This document shows, piece after piece, positions 42,348 to 55,500 of a DNA stretch of 64,000 nt. A program made the position numbers and the translations under genes. The DNA comes from Hexactinellida sp. DTS-2022. Its lineage: Eukaryota; Porifera; Hexactinellida. Each line of letters begins with the position of its first letter. The first letter of the stretch is position 1. The stretch covers positions 1,302,001-1,366,000 of the forward strand of contig JAPNXP010000017.1 of the NCBI GenBank assembly GCA_028753945.1, in the 5' to 3' direction. Below the pieces are notes generated by a model that worked only from the letters and a program-made list of their open reading frames with translations, ran no database searches and was not told where the DNA came from.

Positions 42348-43502
42348 TGCATTGTATATGCAGAGATAGGATTATAAATAAAATACCTTTCAAATTTCAA
42401 CTAATTTTAGTATTGACCTATATAAATAGGATAATCCTATTGGAAGTGTATGAGCAGCAATTAAGCACTATTAGTACGTGCAGTGATATAGTGAAATAAA
42501 ATAAACTTATAGTATAGTTGAGATAACCATTACACAACAAAGTGGGTAAGTTAGCCACCTGTACATGCACTCAAATAGCAAACTCATCAGCTGCAACAAT
42601 GTGTCTATGGAATGTAAGAATCTGCTTGGCAATAACATTTCTAAATACAGTAGGACATGAGGGCCTTGTAAGCCAAATGTTAGAAATAATCACGCAATTT
42701 GAGGCAAGATTTGATTCAGGTGGTTTAATAAATGAAATTTAATGCTGCGGCCGTTAGAAATACCAAGTCAAAACCCGTTAATTCGAACTCTCAAGGGAAA
42801 AATAAATTTTCATCGAATTAGCGAATGTTCTAATTAGAGGATTTTAACTATAGATACAAATCAAAATAGCATTTTAACCAATAGAATTTGGATGAAAAGG
42901 CTTTGAAGGAAACTGAAATAGAGTACTTATTAACCGTGTTCCTACTAACGAGGTTCTACTGTATCAATATTTATTAATTTCTTAGCCAATTTCACAATAT
43001 CGATAGTCCCTGCGTCCATTTATTTGGATTGGTTTTAACTCGATGATATACCGCTGAGAACTCGAAATGAATCAAATTTTAGTGTTTTTTTAACAATCAA
43101 TAATATATTATTCTCTACCAAGAATAATTCACGAATTATTGAATAATCATGAATTATAGTCAACTTCGTAAAATAATGTGTAGTATAGCATATTAGCATA
43201 TGTATATTGGTTAACACATTTAATCAATATATGTACGTAACTTGATTATAATTCCAAGTAAACATTAGAGATAAACTCTACAGCTAGTTCAATCCAAGGG
43301 CACAAGGCATAAGTGTAATCTTTAAATAACTCGTAGTATAATATAAGTATACAAATAATAACTAATATACTTGCCAAATAAGCTAATTGAGTTATTAACG
43401 AATTTCTCTGACAAGCACAATAATAAAGAATATATCAAATATAGTACAAAAGCTAGGAACCCGCTCTGTGACTTGCAGTCTGTGATGTGATTGGGAGATA
43501 GG
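42348..43502. other. Intergenic, worn repeats
   Basis: Between the DDR-like gene and the 3' end of DYNC1LI. A degenerate pogo-like MITE spans about 42775-42960 (CCGTTAATTCGAAC on one side, CTAACGAGGTTCTACTGTA on the other). No gene recognised. Confidence 0.45.
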
Positions 43503-46500
43503 CTATAAAGATGAGTCTAGTGCTGTGTTGTTGGTGGTTGAGGACGATGCGTTTTGGCTCACATTGTTGGGGGAAGTACCCTTCTTGGTAAGGAGGGCAT
43601 TGAAGAACTGGGAAATCATAGAATCTCCAGGCTCTCTCGGGTTCACAGCAGCACCGGCTGGGACCTAATGAACCCATTAATATCCGTGGTATTGTACTAT
43701 ATATATATTGGAGGAGAAGTTTAGTACTCAATTTTGCCTGTAACATTATAAATAAAGCAAATTAGTAATAAAGGTCATCCAAAGGACATGTGACCGTTAT
43801 ACACAGGTTGATAATAATATGAGAAATAATTTGTGAGATCTATTCTACGTGGCAGTTATAGACAAGTTCTACTGTAATAATTTAATACCCTTGATGGTGT
43901 GGTTGTAGAACCAGCGCCTCGATCTTTGGACTAAAATAGAATTAATGTTTGAAATAAATTATGATAAGTTCATTAGGGTTATAACTACATTTGGTATTAA
44001 TAACAAAGTGGTACATACAATGTTGGGCTGACTGAGAACAGGAGGGGTGCCTATGACTCTGTGAGGCGTCTTCTCTGATCTCTCGATATTGGCCTAATTG
44101 TGGAAATAATTAATTAACTGGATGCAGTGTGACAGCAGCTAATTGGGAATAACCGAGTCGACAATATAACTTAGCCTGGATATCTCAGTTATAGGTATTA
44201 AGAGTTTACTTAGCTTAAAGAGTTTACTTATATATCGGTCAACACCTTTTTAATATAAAATCAACTTCTCAAAGGTGAATTTCTAGTGTTAGATAAATGA
44301 CCTTGGAAGGGCACGAAAATTGGCCGATATAATAATCAATCCTAGTTACTGAAACTTGTGTTGATGGCATTGAAAAATTGCTCTTTGTTGTTGCTGTTGT
44401 TGTTCCATAGAAATAATACTTCAAGTATAAGAAATACATTAATATGTATGTATTTGCTTTTAACAGAAATTAACAAAAATAGCAAAAAGTGAGTTTCGAA
44501 TTGTCCCCGGTCACGTGGCCTCACGGATGCTTACTAGAGTCAGTACTGTAGGGTAGGATTTATTCATATAAGTATAATATAATAGTAATAGGTATGTTGA
44601 TTAGCTAGATATTGTGGTAAATTAGATGTTTGTAAGTGGGTAGGTGAATTAGGGCCTAATTGTATGTAAAACTTTTGAACCAACCACTTGCTTTTGGCTC
44701 AAGTGGAGACCGTTGGGGACTTGGCTCACAATTCTAATAGATTGCAACGAGTATTTATATGTCACAGAGTAAAGGATAAAATGTAATGGGTTGATGAGAA
44801 GTCTGTGAAGCCTGCCACAATTTAATGAGTATTAATTATTCTAAGTAGTATGCAATTACAATAGGAAAATGCTACGTATTTGATACAGTATATCGTTGGA
44901 ATAGTGGATTGTATCAAAATATATAAAGGTACTCCACGTCCACAATACAGGATTAATGCTAGACATTAGTGTTGTAAAAGGTCGGAAATTTTCCGAAAAC
45001 TTGCAAAAAATTGCCAAATTTCCAGAAATTTTACATCAAAAATTATTAAATATACCTAGTTTTTTTAATTTTGATAAACCATATATATATAATGAAGAGT
45101 TGTTACTGTGTGCTTGTTATTTTCCTCAAGACAGTCGAAGTCGAACTTAAGTAGCACAAAAATTTAGGCAATTTCAAATAAAGTTCCCTAAGCATAATTT
45201 GAAATATGTAATATTTCCAGAAATTTCCGGAAATTTCCATAGAAAACAAATTTTTTGGAAATTTACAACACTACTAGGCATAAACAAAATGTAAATATAT
45301 ATTTACTGTAGACTCTCGCTTATTCGAACACCCCCGAAATTATTAACCGGAGTCATGCAATAAACCTTGTACTCCTTAACTGATATTTCGCTATGCTTGC
45401 TTGTATTAACGAGATAATACTATATACGTAATTAATAAAATTTAGAATAATGTATACATAGACCTGAAGGTTATACTTCAAATTGGAAGTTAATTTAGGT
45501 TAATTTCTGCATAATTAATCCTGAGATAATAAAGTAAACTGACCTCTACATCAATCAAGAAGAGTTGGTCCTCATCACACTCCGCATAATCTTGATCCAA
45601 TTTAGGCTAAACGACAAAAGAATTAGCTAACAATTCAATTAAAACATAATATTTATACAAGCTAATTAGTAAATTAAAGGTTTACTTACCAACAATTAAT
45701 TAACAATTACAGATACATACCTTAATAAATCCCGGTCTCATGATCACGTCTTCGAAAGATTTATCAACAGAGATTGTCCGCAAATGGTCATTAAGAAATG
45801 CAATCTTGTTCCCATTGTCCCATCCGGAAGGTCTAAATTTTTGTAGAAAATTTATTTAATTCAAATCAATTAAAATAAATGAGGGAAAGTAAGTCTTGGC
45901 TTTTGTTATAATTATAACAGAAAAAAGAAAAGTTAAACCGGAAACCCAAGACACTGGATGTTGTTGTTTGTGTTTTAGAAATAAAATTTCCATCCAATCA
46001 ACTAATAAATGATATCAAGAAAAATACACAAATGCGCTTATTAAGAATTTTAATAGAAATCATTAACCATCATAATAATAATTAAGTCAAGATTAGGAAA
46101 GTAGAATGTAAATAAATGCTTTTTGGTCGAAAAGAATGTATGATACGTATATCATCTATTTTCTAGGCAAACGGATCATGAGTACATCATAATCAATTCT
46201 AGGACATAAAGAATAAACAAATAGAATAGTAATATATAATTATATAAAATGCTCGAAGGTTGAACGCTAATCATATCAACTATACATCATGTTGGTATTA
46301 TTATTAGAAAGTTGATGCAAGTAAATTCGTTAATAGATTTCCTAAGAATCAAAGAATGCTATGATAGATGTATTTAATATTAATCGTAATTAATAATCTC
46401 AATACTTTATAGAAAGATATATAAACAGGAGTATTGAAGTTGGTTTATATTTATTTATAAATTCAGCTATGAAGATCTGGATCACACAAAATAGAGCAAT

Positions 46501-49500
46501 ATTATTTATACTACAGTTAACAACAATCTGTATTATTGGGAGGGGCGCGATAGCAAGTGAGACATGTACGAAGGAAGGAATCACCAGAACAGTTAACTAC
46601 ACTAACGCTATACAAATTTGTTACAGAGATGGACTCCACAAGAGTTGGCTGTATGTGTGTGGGGATAATTGGAACATGTCTTCACTGGACGTATACTGCA
46701 GAGAAGCTGGCTACTTAGGAGGGGCGCTGAGTGGCAAGAGAAGTATCGAGGCTGTGTCGGGAATGGGAGGGAACAGTTCGAAACTGATGCTATACAACTG
46801 CACTGGATATGAGAAATCCCTGTTGGAATGTAACCACAGAGTTACCAATAGTGATTGCTCGTATGCGCGAGTAAATACGAGTGAGAATTGCAGAAAATGC
46901 CAAACAGATAGCAACTGCAACGGAGGGTACTGTGTGAATGGCACTAATTGTACGGGGGGAGTTTGTATTCAAGGAAAATGCGAATACAGCGGAGAAACAA
47001 ATTTAACCTCAACGCTAATAATTCCATTCGCTACAGTGGGAACTGTCGTATTCATAGTTTCGGTGATAACTGGTGGGTTTGCTGCTCTTAATTTCTATCG
47101 GAGAATTAAAAGAAGAAACTCACGAGACACAGTTACAACCGATATCCAACTACACGTGTTGACAGTAAAAGATTATTCCGTTGAAGCTAATATAAGGTTT
47201 ATTGGTTTTGATTCTAAAGAAATTTTCACAAACTATTGGAGCATCACTGATCACGAAACAATAACAGATAATGCACCAGAAGAAGAGACGTATTTGGCAC
47301 CAAACGACGTTCTAAACAGAGACGAATTCAGTTCTGTAGAAGGCGAGCTGTACGGAGTGTTAGTGGAAGGAGAAGTCACGAATTATGAGAAGTATGATAG
47401 GCTAAGTCAAATAAAGATCGAAGTGTATGAAGAACTAGCCTACAAATATAAGAATATCTTTCCAGACTATGAAACACAAATAAATGTAAACAAAAGTTCT
47501 AATAGAAACACATTTGTTTACATAGAGCCTCCCACCAGTCTCCCTCAGCTGGAGAACGTATTCGAGCACTGTTTCAACGAAATCAACAGAGGAGAGATAG
47601 AGGTGGGAAAGGAGTTCGCATCCGGTCAGTTCGGCGTTGTGTACCGGGCTGTGTACCGCACCCAGAGAGGAGACATTCCCGTCGCCATCAAGACCCTGAA
47701 AGAGACCTCCGACGCAGACACCAAGGTAGCATTCATGCGAGAAGCCGCCATCCTAGCTCAGTTCCAGCACCCGAATGTGTTGCGACTGATCGGAGTGCTC
47801 ACTGCGCAGCAGCCGTACATGATGGTCACAGAGCTGCTCAAGACGGAGCTGGCAGAACTCTTGCTTAAGTTCAGAGTGCTGCTAACCGCCACTAGCAGCA
47901 GCAGCAGCAGCAGCAGTGGAGCCAATCTGACTGCTCAGAAACTCAATCTCCCGAACCTGCTGCTCCGGTTTGCTCAGGAGATCTCTGCCGGGATGGAGCA
48001 CCTGTCCGGGAAACACTTTATCCACCGAGACTTGGCCGCTAGGAATGTGTTGGTAGCGAAAGACCTGTCTTGCCGCATCGCAGACTTCGGCATGTCTCGG
48101 GAGCTGGTCTCCGACAGCGAGTACTACACCTCGTCGGGAGGGAGGATCCCTCTCCGCTGGACAGCCCCCGAGGCTGTCTTCTACCAGAAGTACTCGGAGA
48201 AGTCGGACGTGTGGTCGTTCGGCATGACTCTGTTCGAGATTTGGTCCCTGGGAGGGAAGCCGTGGGGCAGTGAGGCCACCAACGAAGAGATAGTGGAAGG
48301 TCTCTCCGAGGGCCGGAAGCTGTCCCCTCCCACTGGCTGTCCCCGAGACGTGTACTCTGTGATGGTGGACACCTGGAGAATGGACGCTTCCTCCCGTCCC
48401 ACGTTCTCTGCTATTCTCCGCCTGCTGACCGACATCCATCTCTCTGTTGCCCCTCCTGTCTCTCCCGAGACAGACCCTGCTCTCTGTCTGGGGAATGACC
48501 CTCTGCTCTCTAGGGACCACTTTCCTGATCTACAGACGGTTCATTGACAGACCATTCCAATCTCAGTTCTCATTAATTCCTCTTTTTAAACTATTCTGAA
48601 ATATTTTATGTATTATTATTTCCTTCCATATCATAAGTTTAATCAATAGCTGTACCATTTCCAATCGACTTCTAAAGTTAATCCATTATTAATATTCATA
48701 GAAGTGACAAACAGTGGCATGGGGGTCTAGGCGCCCTACACTCTATAGCCTCCTTATCTTGCTCGAGAAATCCAATTACAACCGTGCCCTCAGATAGGGT
48801 AACTGATCCCACCACCTGTGAGATTATCCTACATACCTCCACGAATAGTGGATAAAATAGACAAATCTATCAATACTATAAAGTACAATTGTTGTTTGTG
48901 AGTGTGTTTGTTTGTTTGTCCGGATTGTATTAAAGAGCTAGGGGAATAGAAACCGCATTTATAATTGAGATAGAGATTAACTTCCAACGGTTATTAGAAG
49001 TAAACAAGCATGCTGAACACGAATTTCGCATTTAAAGAATTCTAATATGAATATTTATTGTTGTTGTTTACAAAAATAGGTAAACAAATTATTCACAATT
49101 TAAAATGAACATAGAGGTTTGATTCCAAATGTAACATATTTATACATTTTTAATGAAAATATTTATTGTCTATTGAAAAAAGCGAGACCGCGTAGCGGTT
49201 GAGTTATCCATCACGAAGCAACCGAGACCGAAGGGAGAGTAGTATTGAAAGAAAACAAATTTATCCGAATAACCTTTGTAGACCTGGCTTAGTAGTTTAC
49301 TAAATATAACTACAGTAAACCTTTAGAAAGTGAACACCCTGGGGACCAGCCAAAACGTTCATTTTTGAGAGGTGTTCACTTTCATGATCTATCATAACGT
49401 GTGTCTAAAGCAATGGGGAAAATTTGGGACCGAGAAAAAGTGTTCATATTGCGGAGGTGTTCACTTTTGGAGGTTTTACTGTATGACTAGATAAAGTTTG

Positions 49501-52500
49501 AACAGTATTTTCAGTTGGAAAGACAGGTTATTGTAAAAAGAAAATACTCAACTAATATACATAAAGTTGGCATAATATGTAAATCACAAAAGGTACAATC
49601 AATGCACCGTCTGCAGATCAGGAAAGTGGTCCCTAGAGAGCAGAGGGTCATTCCCCAGACAGAGAGCAGGGTCTGTCTCGGGAGAGACAGGAGGGGCAAC
49701 AGAGAGATGGATGTCGGTCAGCAGGCGGAGAATAGCAGAGAACGTGGGACGGGAGGAAGCGTCCATTCTCCAGGTGTCCACCATCACAGAGTACACGTCT
49801 CGGGGACAGCCAGTGGGAGGGGACAGCTTCCGGCCCTCGGAGAGACCTTCCACTATCTCTTCGTTGGTGGCCTCACTGCCCCACGGCTTCCCTCCCAGGG
49901 ACCAAATCTCGAACAGAGTCATGCCGAACGACCACACGTCCGACTTCTCCGAGTACTTCTGGTAGAAGACAGCCTCGGGGGCTGTCCAGCGGAGAGGGAT
50001 CCTCCCTCCCGACGAGGTGTAGTACTCGCTGTCGGAGACCAGCTCCCGAGACATGCCGAAGTCTGCGATGCGGCAAGACAGGTCTTTCGCCACCAACACA
50101 TTCCTAGCGGCCAAGTCTCGGTGGATAAAGTGTTTCCCGGACAGGTGTTCCATCCCGGCAGAGATCTCCTGAGCAAACCGGAGCAGCAGGTTCGGGAGAT
50201 TGAGTTTCTGAGCAGTCAGATTGGCTCCACTGCTGCTGCTGCTGCTGCTGCTAGTGGCGGTTAGCAGCACTCTGAACTTAAGCAAGAGTTCTGCCAGCTC
50301 CGTCTTGAGCAGCTCTGTGACCATCATGTACGGCTGCTGCGCAGTGAGCACTCCGATCAGTCGCAACACATTCGGGTGCTGGAACTGAGCTAGGATGGCA
50401 GCTTCTCGCATGAATGCTACCTTGGTGTCTGCGTCGGAGGTCTCTTTCAGGGTCTTGATGGCGACGGGAATGTCTCCTCTCTGGGTGCGGTACACAGCCC
50501 GGTACACAACGCCGAACTGACCGGATGCGAACTCCTTTCCCACCTCTATCTCTCCTCTGTTGATTTCGTTGAAACAGTGCTCGAATACGTTCTCCAGCTG
50601 AGGGAGACTCGTGGGAGGCTCTATGTAGTATAATCTATCCTGCATTGTGTAATACTCATTCTCGTTCTGACCTAGGGCTACTGGTTCCAGTGAGGCTATA
50701 CGATCGTATATCTCACAATTAACTCGATGATACTGCTTATATAGATCTGAGTCACCAATTTCCCCCTCTACCATCCCATCGTAGAGAGAGTTATCCTCTA
50801 AGGAAAGACTGCAGTACGACTCAACCTCCTGGTTACACGCCCCCTGGTTAGCTAGCACGATCTCGTCATACAGGGGTTCCTGAATGCAGGCAGAGTGCTC
50901 CGCTCCGTTGGATCTCACAAAACTACTTTGGTTAGTGATTGAAGAGGACAACTGGAATGAAGTAGTGAAATTAAATTCAGCTCTAGTGACAGCTAAGTTA
51001 GGAATTTCATAGTTCTCTACGGCAGCTTTTACACGCTTTAACTTCGAAATTGCGATTATAAACACACAGATAAGAGTAAACATTGCAGACAGTGCTATGG
51101 TGATAAGCAATCCGCCAAATAACGATACGAGTAGGATGAGTAGAAGCGTGGTTGAGTCTTTGAGAGGTTCGCTTGTTGAATTGGCAATGTCGATTAATCT
51201 GGTTACAGAAACAGGATTATATAAAGCTGTACTGCGGGAGGTAGAAATGTCGGACAAGTTCGGATCAGAAGTAGCACTAGTGAAAGAGGTGTTGACAAGA
51301 GGGTAAGTTATACTTTGTGACTCAGTTTCGCAACATTCTCCTGAAAACCCTGGAGTACACACACAGCTACCAATATAACAATAACCGTCATTGCTACACT
51401 CATCACAATTAGGCACTATGCATTCATCTGCACAGTCGTTTGAAGGGGTGTATAGAGGCAAGAGGCATTCCTCAGTGGTAATACTGTAACTACAGTCTAG
51501 CAAGGTATCTTCACTCCCATCACACACAACATCCTCCAACTTATGCAGTCCTCTTCCAATCGGTACTAAACTGGAGTCAGGAGTGAAGTTATCACTGACC
51601 CCAGCATAACTGTTCTGTCTACAATACACAAGTGTGTTATTCAAGTCCCAGGAATCACCAAAGCAGATAAATGTCCATTCCAGTTCATTATCATCGGCTA
51701 TATCTACACACACCTGCAGTGTATACCTGAAGAAGCAAATCGAACAGGACCTGACTCTCCTCAAGGCACCTCTCTCTTCACAAGACTCAGCTTTAACATT
51801 GCACAGAAATACCGAACACAGGAGAGTTAGCATACAAATAATCTTCATATTAATACGCATTTTTTCACAATTATTGATTAAGTTTCAGACTGACAAGATA
51901 TTTATATATTATTTCAGATAAATGGTACATACTTTGCACTTGTCTTCAGTGCAAAGTATGCACAACATCCAGAGGTTAATTAGTACTATAGTATTATAAT
52001 AGGTTAATTACTAATTATATGCCAACGACCTAGCAATAATATCAAACTACTCGGTAATACAACTAGTACATTGACACTCTAGGTAAGGGAGGCAATAAAT
52101 AGTTGTTAAATGGCTAAACAGAACTTAGATATTACAATAAATCTAATTAGAATTCCATGAACATGGTAAGAACGAATATAACGATGTCATTCTATGAGCT
52201 CGAAAGGATACTTATCCTGTAAATTGAATAAATACTTGATATGCAAGTAGTGGGGTAATTAGTAAGCTAGTAGCTACTACAATTATAGTCAATTAGTTGA
52301 TTATCGGTATATAATTGAAATTTCATGGGTAATTAATTAGAAGTTGCGTAACATCTACTATTTTAGAAAACAAGTATATTATTACGCTAATAATTGAAGA
52401 GTTTAGAAAAACAAATAGGTGGGAGGAGAGAATATTCTAACTGAACTTGTCAACAAAAATTATTAAAAAATTATATATCTTTCCTAGTTTGATTGTTTTT

Positions 52501-55500
52501 CAGTCGTTTCATTTGAAATTGTAATATAATGAGAGGACGTGTGCTATACCATTATCGACAGCCGACTCTGCATAATGAGTCATTTTACAGGAACAGAAAC
52601 ATACGAATGGAAGGTAATACAAAATATTTCGGTTAATTGGGTCAAAATTTGGTCATTCGAAGAAAATTTGGTTACTATCACAAAATTTTATTTTAATTAA
52701 TTCACACGGGAAAAATTCCGTGTTATAGAACTAGGTCAAATCCTGTTGGCTTGAATAAATAACAGTAAAACTCAGTTTGTAAAATAGACTTAATTTTCAA
52801 ACTAATTTTGCAAGTTTTAATGAATATATATGTTAAAGTGTATCCCGTTTAGATGATACAAAGCAAAAATACTCTTTTCTTTGGTGAATTTGGGTTGAAA
52901 TAAGCTAAATTATTTTGAACCATTCCATAGAGATAATGAAATATGTCGTATTTTAATGATCATAGTAGATAAGTAGGAATTAATAAACGTCAAAAAGAAT
53001 AATAACAAATTAGACCTTAGGAACTCGTATTACACAGTAGTATTTTACAGTCCTATCATAAACGAACAAGGAGATTAAACTTAAGGAGCAACGATTAAAC
53101 AGATCAATGCACCGTCTGCAGATCAGGAAAATGGTCCCTAGAGAGCAGAGGGTCATTCCCCAGACAGAGAGCAGGGTCTGTCTCGGGAGAGACAGGAGGG
53201 GCAACAGAGAGATGGATGTCGGTCAGCTGGCGGAGAATAGCAGAGAACGTGGGACGGGAGGAAGCGTCCATTCTCCAGGTGTCCACCATCACAGAGTACA
53301 CGTCTCGGGGACAGCCAGTGGGAGGGGACAGCTTCCGGCCCTCGGAGAGACCTTCCACTATCTCTTCGTTGCTGGCCTCACTGCCCCACGGCTTCCCTCC
53401 CAGGGACCAAATCTCGAACAGAGTCATGCCGAACGACCACACGTCCGACTTCTCCGAGTACTTCTGGTAGAAGACGGCCTCGGGGGCTGTCCAGCGGAGA
53501 GGGATCCTCCCCCCCGACGAGGTGTAGTACTCGCTGTCGGAGACCAGCTCCCGAGACATGCCGAAGTCTGCGATGCGGCAAGACAGGTCTTTCGCCACCA
53601 ACACATTCCTAGCGGCCAAGTCTCGGTGGATAAAGTGTTTCCCGGACAGGTGCTCCATCCCGGCAGAGATCTCAGTACTGAACTTCAGAAAGAGAGGAGA
53701 AATATCAACAGTTTTGTGAGAGTCTGAAGCTTTGACACTTAATAAGAAGTCCCTCAGCTCCGTCTTGAGCAGCTCTGTGACCATCATGTATGGCTGCTGC
53801 GCAGTGAGCACTCCGATCAGTCGCAACACATTCGGGTGCTGGAACTGAGCTAGGATGGCGGCTTCTCGCATGAATGCTACCTTGGTGTCTGCGTCGGAGG
53901 TCTCTTTCAGGGTCTTGATGGCGACGGGAATGTCTCCTCTCTGGGTGCGGTACACAGCCCGGTACACAACGCCGAACTGACCGGATGCGAACTCTGTCTG
54001 TAGATTTATTTCCTTTCTATCGATCTCGTGCATGCAGTGTCCAAACACATTTTCCAATTCAGGGAGGTTATCTGGAGGCTCAATAAAACTAGCTCCTTCA
54101 GCATACTCGTTGGATATTATGCTATCAGATCGGGGGACTTCGTAGGGAGAAACATCGGGAACGAATGGATTATACCCAGGCAGACACTCGTACAAGCTGG
54201 AATCTCCAACTTCTCCCTCTACCATGCCGTCATACAATCCGTTATTAAGCATATAGTACGCATCTCTACTCGGATCGCATAAGGTGTCAACGTACTCACT
54301 GTCTAATTGTGTAGGCTTAACCAATGCGTAGTCTATGTTAGTTTTGTACTGCTCGGAAATACTGGCATAGATGTTAGAAGTCATGAACTGAATGTTTCCG
54401 TTTTGAAGTTCGATGTCATTGGAGTACTGCTGTATAGAAGAGGAGTCATAAATAACTGGTAATGTACAGTAATTAGAATCCTCATCGGAATCTTTCTTTT
54501 TCCGATGACGGGAACAGCAGCACACGAGGGTAATAATAAGAAGCACAATAGAGACAATGCTACCAAAGATAACGACCACAATTACAGGGAGTACAATTTG
54601 GAGAGATTCGAAGGAAGACTTAAGACTTGAATCGTCATTGGAAGGATTCTCAGTTGGAATTGTATCTATCGATTTTGTATGTTTCGTTTCACTCTGTGAG
54701 TTTAAAATAATAGTGGAACAGTTGCACTATCAACTGGTGAATTCGTGATACTCATGATGGGAACAGTTGAACTATCAACTGGAGAATTCGTGATACTCAT
54801 GGTGGAAACAGTTGCACTATCAACTGGTGAATTCGTGATACTCATGGTGGAAACAGTTGCACTATCAACTGGTGAATTTGTGATACTCATGATGGGAACA
54901 GTTGCACTATCAACTGGTGAATTCGTGATACTCATGGTGGGAACAGTTGCACTATAAACTGGTGAATTCGTGATACTCATGGTGGAAACAGTTGCACTAT
55001 AAACTGGTGAATTCGTGATACTCATGGTGGGAACAGTTGCACTATAAACTGGTGAATTCGTGATACTCATGGTGGAAACAGTTGCACTATCAACTGGTGA
55101 ATTCGTGATACTCATGGTGGGAATAGTTGCACTATAAACTGGTGAATTCGTGATACTCATGGTGGGAACAGTTGCACTATAAACTGGTGAATTCGTGATA
55201 CTCATGGTGGAAACAGTTGCACTATAAACTGGTGAATTCGTGATACTCATGGTGGGAACAGTTGCACTATAAACTGGTGAATTCGTGATACTCATGGTGG
55301 GAATAGTTGCACTATAAACTGGTGAATTCATGATACCCATGGTGGAAACACTTGCACTATAAACTGGTGAATTCGTGATACTCATGGTGGAAATGGTTGC
55401 ACTATCAACTGGTGAATTCGTGATACTCATGGTGGAAACAGTTGCACTATCAACTGGTGAATTCGTGATACTCATGGTGGAAACAGTTGCACTATCAACT

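Noticed and set aside
47882-48520. Long open frame antisense to kinase A (and copies at 49515-50264 and 53107-53727)
   Set aside because: It is the complement of the conserved kinase sequence, kept open by GC-rich codon use; no independent motif, and it occurs in all three copies only because the kinase does.
53104-54579. Kinase C as a separate gene starting at 54579
   Set aside because: The apparent start is a GTG inside the membrane helix. The frame is open upstream and continues the ectodomain after a 1-nt shift.
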